Below, one piece after another: positions 14,940 through 16,635 of a stretch of DNA of 16,635 bases. The notes under the pieces were generated by a model, which had not been told where the DNA came from, did not search any database, and was given only the letters and a program-made list of their open reading frames with translations. This stretch comes from Cyanobacteria bacterium UBA8803 (lineage in GTDB: Bacteria > Cyanobacteriota > Cyanobacteriia > Cyanobacteriales > Coleofasciculaceae), in assembly GCA_003505715.1 (NCBI GenBank), contig DNXU01000367.1:27046-43680 (forward strand), in the 5' to 3' direction. Position 1 is the stretch's first letter; every line of letters begins with the position of its first letter. A program made the translations under genes and the position numbers.

Positions 14940-16544
14940 TTAATTACCAAATTTGAGCAAACGCTTGAAAATGCCCAAATTTTGGTCAAGCCACCCCAGC
15001 CATTGCAAATGCCCCCCAAAAGATCGCGGCGGATCGGAAATCAGGGTATCTAAGCCAATTAAACGTTTGAAATCTACGCGCACCGGACCAAGGCGTTCGC
15101 TTTTACCATCACCGAGATAAAACTTCACTCCTGCCCGTTGCATGATATCGATTAACTCCTGAGCCATCAAGCCATAACCAATGGTGGTGGGATGAATGCC
15201 ATCCAGAGAGAAAAGACCGCCACTGGTACGACCCCTGCGATTGGATAAAAAGAAGCGAGAGTCCGGCACTGGTGTCAGCATCTGTAATGCAGGTGGCAGT
15301 TCGTATTGTGTCCACCAATCCGGTCTGCTCTTAGGGTCTTCGATATAGCGGCGAGCGGCTAAGCGGTCTAATAACCCAGCGGTTTCAAACACATACCAAT
15401 CTCGTCCTTCCTGGCGAGCTTGCTTGACGACATCGGTAATATCATCATTGTATTGGTCAATGGCACTATCGATCGCCCGAGCTTGCTGCTCGGTAATGTT
15501 GGGGTCATCTTTGGGATCGAAGTCTTTGTCATTAATCCAGGGATAGGTATAGTAAGGAAAGTACCGAGACCCTGGAGCTACCTTACTGCCCACGCCGCGG
15601 GCAATAGGTGCGATCGTGACATGGGGAACGGTGCCCCAGATGACGTGGCGAGCGCGAATTTGCTTAACTTGGGCAACTACCTGATCTAACTCGGCTTTGA
15701 AATGAGTGGGACGCCAGACGGTAAAATTATTGCCCCCGTTGGTATCGCTGCTATCACCGCTCCAAGCTACCCGCAATTCAATGACGCTACCTAGAGCATT
15801 ATTGGCACCAATGAGAATAATAAGAGTCTCAATGCCATCTCCTTGACCTTGTTCTAAGGTTCCCTCTGCTCCCAGTGCAGCTGCCGCTTCTATGGGTGTA
15901 AGTGCCTGAGCGTTTTCATTTCGTGCCGAATTTAAAACCCATAGGGCAGCGCGTTCGTTAGCATTCTCAACCAGCTGCCGCACTAAATCGTCCTTAGGTT
16001 CCTGGATGGCAGCTAGGCAAGTGTCAGCATTGCGAGAAATAATATCGAGCAGCTTCCACCCGTAAACAGCAAGATTGTGGTTAATGCCTTTGCGATTGGG
16101 AATAACCGAGCCGCGACCTCGTTCCCAATAATCCTCTACGTCATCCATAAATTGACGGATCGAGAATACCGCAGCGCTAAGTTCCCACCAATCGATTTGG
16201 TCGCCAAACTCGCGCTCTAACCGCCGAGACAGATATTCTAAATTCAGAGGCAATCCCCCCCATCCGCCGTAGGGTGCTGGATGGCGGAAGCTATTATCCC
16301 ATCCCATTTCCCAAGCAATAATTGCGGGGTAGGAAAGATCAGTATTGAAGATTGCCCCACTTTGAAAACCGTGGGTGAGGGAGTCTCCAATTGTCACGAG
16401 TCGATGTCGGGGAGTGCCTTGTCGATCTACGTTAACTGGAATACCGAGAGTAGGATCTGTAACGGGTTCGCGAGCTTCTGAGCGGAGAATTACATCATCC
16501 GGGGTGTTGGGATCTCGCATTTCATCGACGATCGGTCTTGCCAT
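14940..16544 (-). CDS. SGNH/GDSL-type hydrolase, long form
   Basis: This is a probable serine esterase or lipase of the SGNH fold. Block I is GDSLTHG at residues 53-59 with nucleophile Ser55, block III is GANN at 246-249, and block V is DGIHPT with Asp448 and His451 as the remaining catalytic residues. A GGWGGL stretch at 93-98 may supply the block II glycine. At 534 residues it is roughly twice the usual size: about 190 residues separate blocks I and III and about 200 separate III and V. I see no signal peptide or membrane segment, so a cytoplasmic location is likely unless a non-classical route is used. The start ATG (16542-16544) has no strong binding site. The substrate is unknown; a lipid or acylated polysaccharide is possible. 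Confidence 0.85.
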   Translation of the reverse strand: MARPIVDEMRDPNTPDDVILRSEAREPVTDPTLGIPVNVDRQGTPRHRLVTIGDSLTHGFQSGAIFNTDLSYPAIIAWEMGWDNSFRHPAPYGGWGGLPLNLEYLSRRLEREFGDQIDWWELSAAVFSIRQFMDDVEDYWERGRGSVIPNRKGINHNLAVYGWKLLDIISRNADTCLAAIQEPKDDLVRQLVENANERAALWVLNSARNENAQALTPIEAAAALGAEGTLEQGQGDGIETLIILIGANNALGSVIELRVAWSGDSSDTNGGNNFTVWRPTHFKAELDQVVAQVKQIRARHVIWGTVPHVTIAPIARGVGSKVAPGSRYFPYYTYPWINDKDFDPKDDPNITEQQARAIDSAIDQYNDDITDVVKQARQEGRDWYVFETAGLLDRLAARRYIEDPKSRPDWWTQYELPPALQMLTPVPDSRFFLSNRRGRTSGGLFSLDGIHPTTIGYGLMAQELIDIMQRAGVKFYLGDGKSERLGPVRVDFKRLIGLDTLISDPPRSFGGHLQWLGWLDQNLGIFKRLLKFGN

Positions 16545-16598
16545 ACTAGTTCTTGATTACTGCTGGCTTGTATCAGTTATGACAGATTCCTACCATAG

Positions 16599-16606
16599 GC
16601 GATCGC
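16599..16606. repeat. HIP1 octamer upstream of SGNH hydrolase gene
   Basis: GCGATCGC lies within a slightly longer palindrome, 55 bases before the hydrolase start codon. It is one of at least 13 HIP1 octamers in the window; others are at 1020, 2793, 3912, 4241, 5988, 6169, 6577, 9336, 11015, 11477, 13327 and 13896. HIP1 is overrepresented across cyanobacterial genomes and is useful here for identifying the host group. Confidence 0.85.
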
Positions 16607-16635
16607 CCTATCCCAGTGGGTGAATTGTAAACTTT

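Overview
The window comes from the chromosome of a cyanobacterium, probably a filamentous one. The evidence is the palindrome GCGATCGC (HIP1), present at least 13 times in 16.6 kb inside genes and between them, together with cyanobacterial heptanucleotide tandem repeats, the GTAGAGACGTTCC-type dispersed palindrome, and gene families with a cyanobacterial character (three-domain ribosomal S1, ArsA with a C-terminal HSP20-like domain, DUF2358, short RecQ, long proline-rich IF-2). No genus is assigned.

Layout. Positions 1-1150 (+) carry a ribosomal protein S1 gene with a repeat-containing leader, followed by a strong hairpin terminator. Positions 1391-4552 (+) carry three glycosyltransferase genes: one GT-A type with a DSD motif, then two tandem paralogous GT-B-like genes. 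A fourth, AT-richer GT4-like gene faces them at 4629-5789 (-). A HAD-family hydrolase (5875-6615, +) meets an arsA-like ATPase (6677-7852, -) whose probable operon partner is a DUF2358/NTF2-like gene (7906-8295, -). A 325-bp spacer with notable inverted repeats separates these from infB (8621-12121, -). An 873-bp spacer upstream of infB holds leader hairpins, a factor-independent terminator, a candidate small structured RNA and what looks like the right end (TnpB tail plus omega-RNA scaffold) of a decayed IS200/IS605-type element. A RecQ-family helicase (12995-14452, -) follows, then a 487-bp spacer with palindromic repeats, then a long SGNH/GDSL hydrolase (14940-16544, -).

How the genes relate. 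Translation genes (S1, IF-2) and repair (RecQ) are ordinary core functions. The glycosyltransferase cluster is the accessory part and probably serves cell-surface polysaccharide or glycoconjugate synthesis; its substrates cannot be read from sequence. IF-2 stands apart from the nusA-type genes that usually precede it, so it must have its own promoter. I see no complete transposon, CRISPR array, tRNA, rRNA or clear defence system. The most interesting unexplained material lies in the spacers around infB and next to the recQ 3' end.
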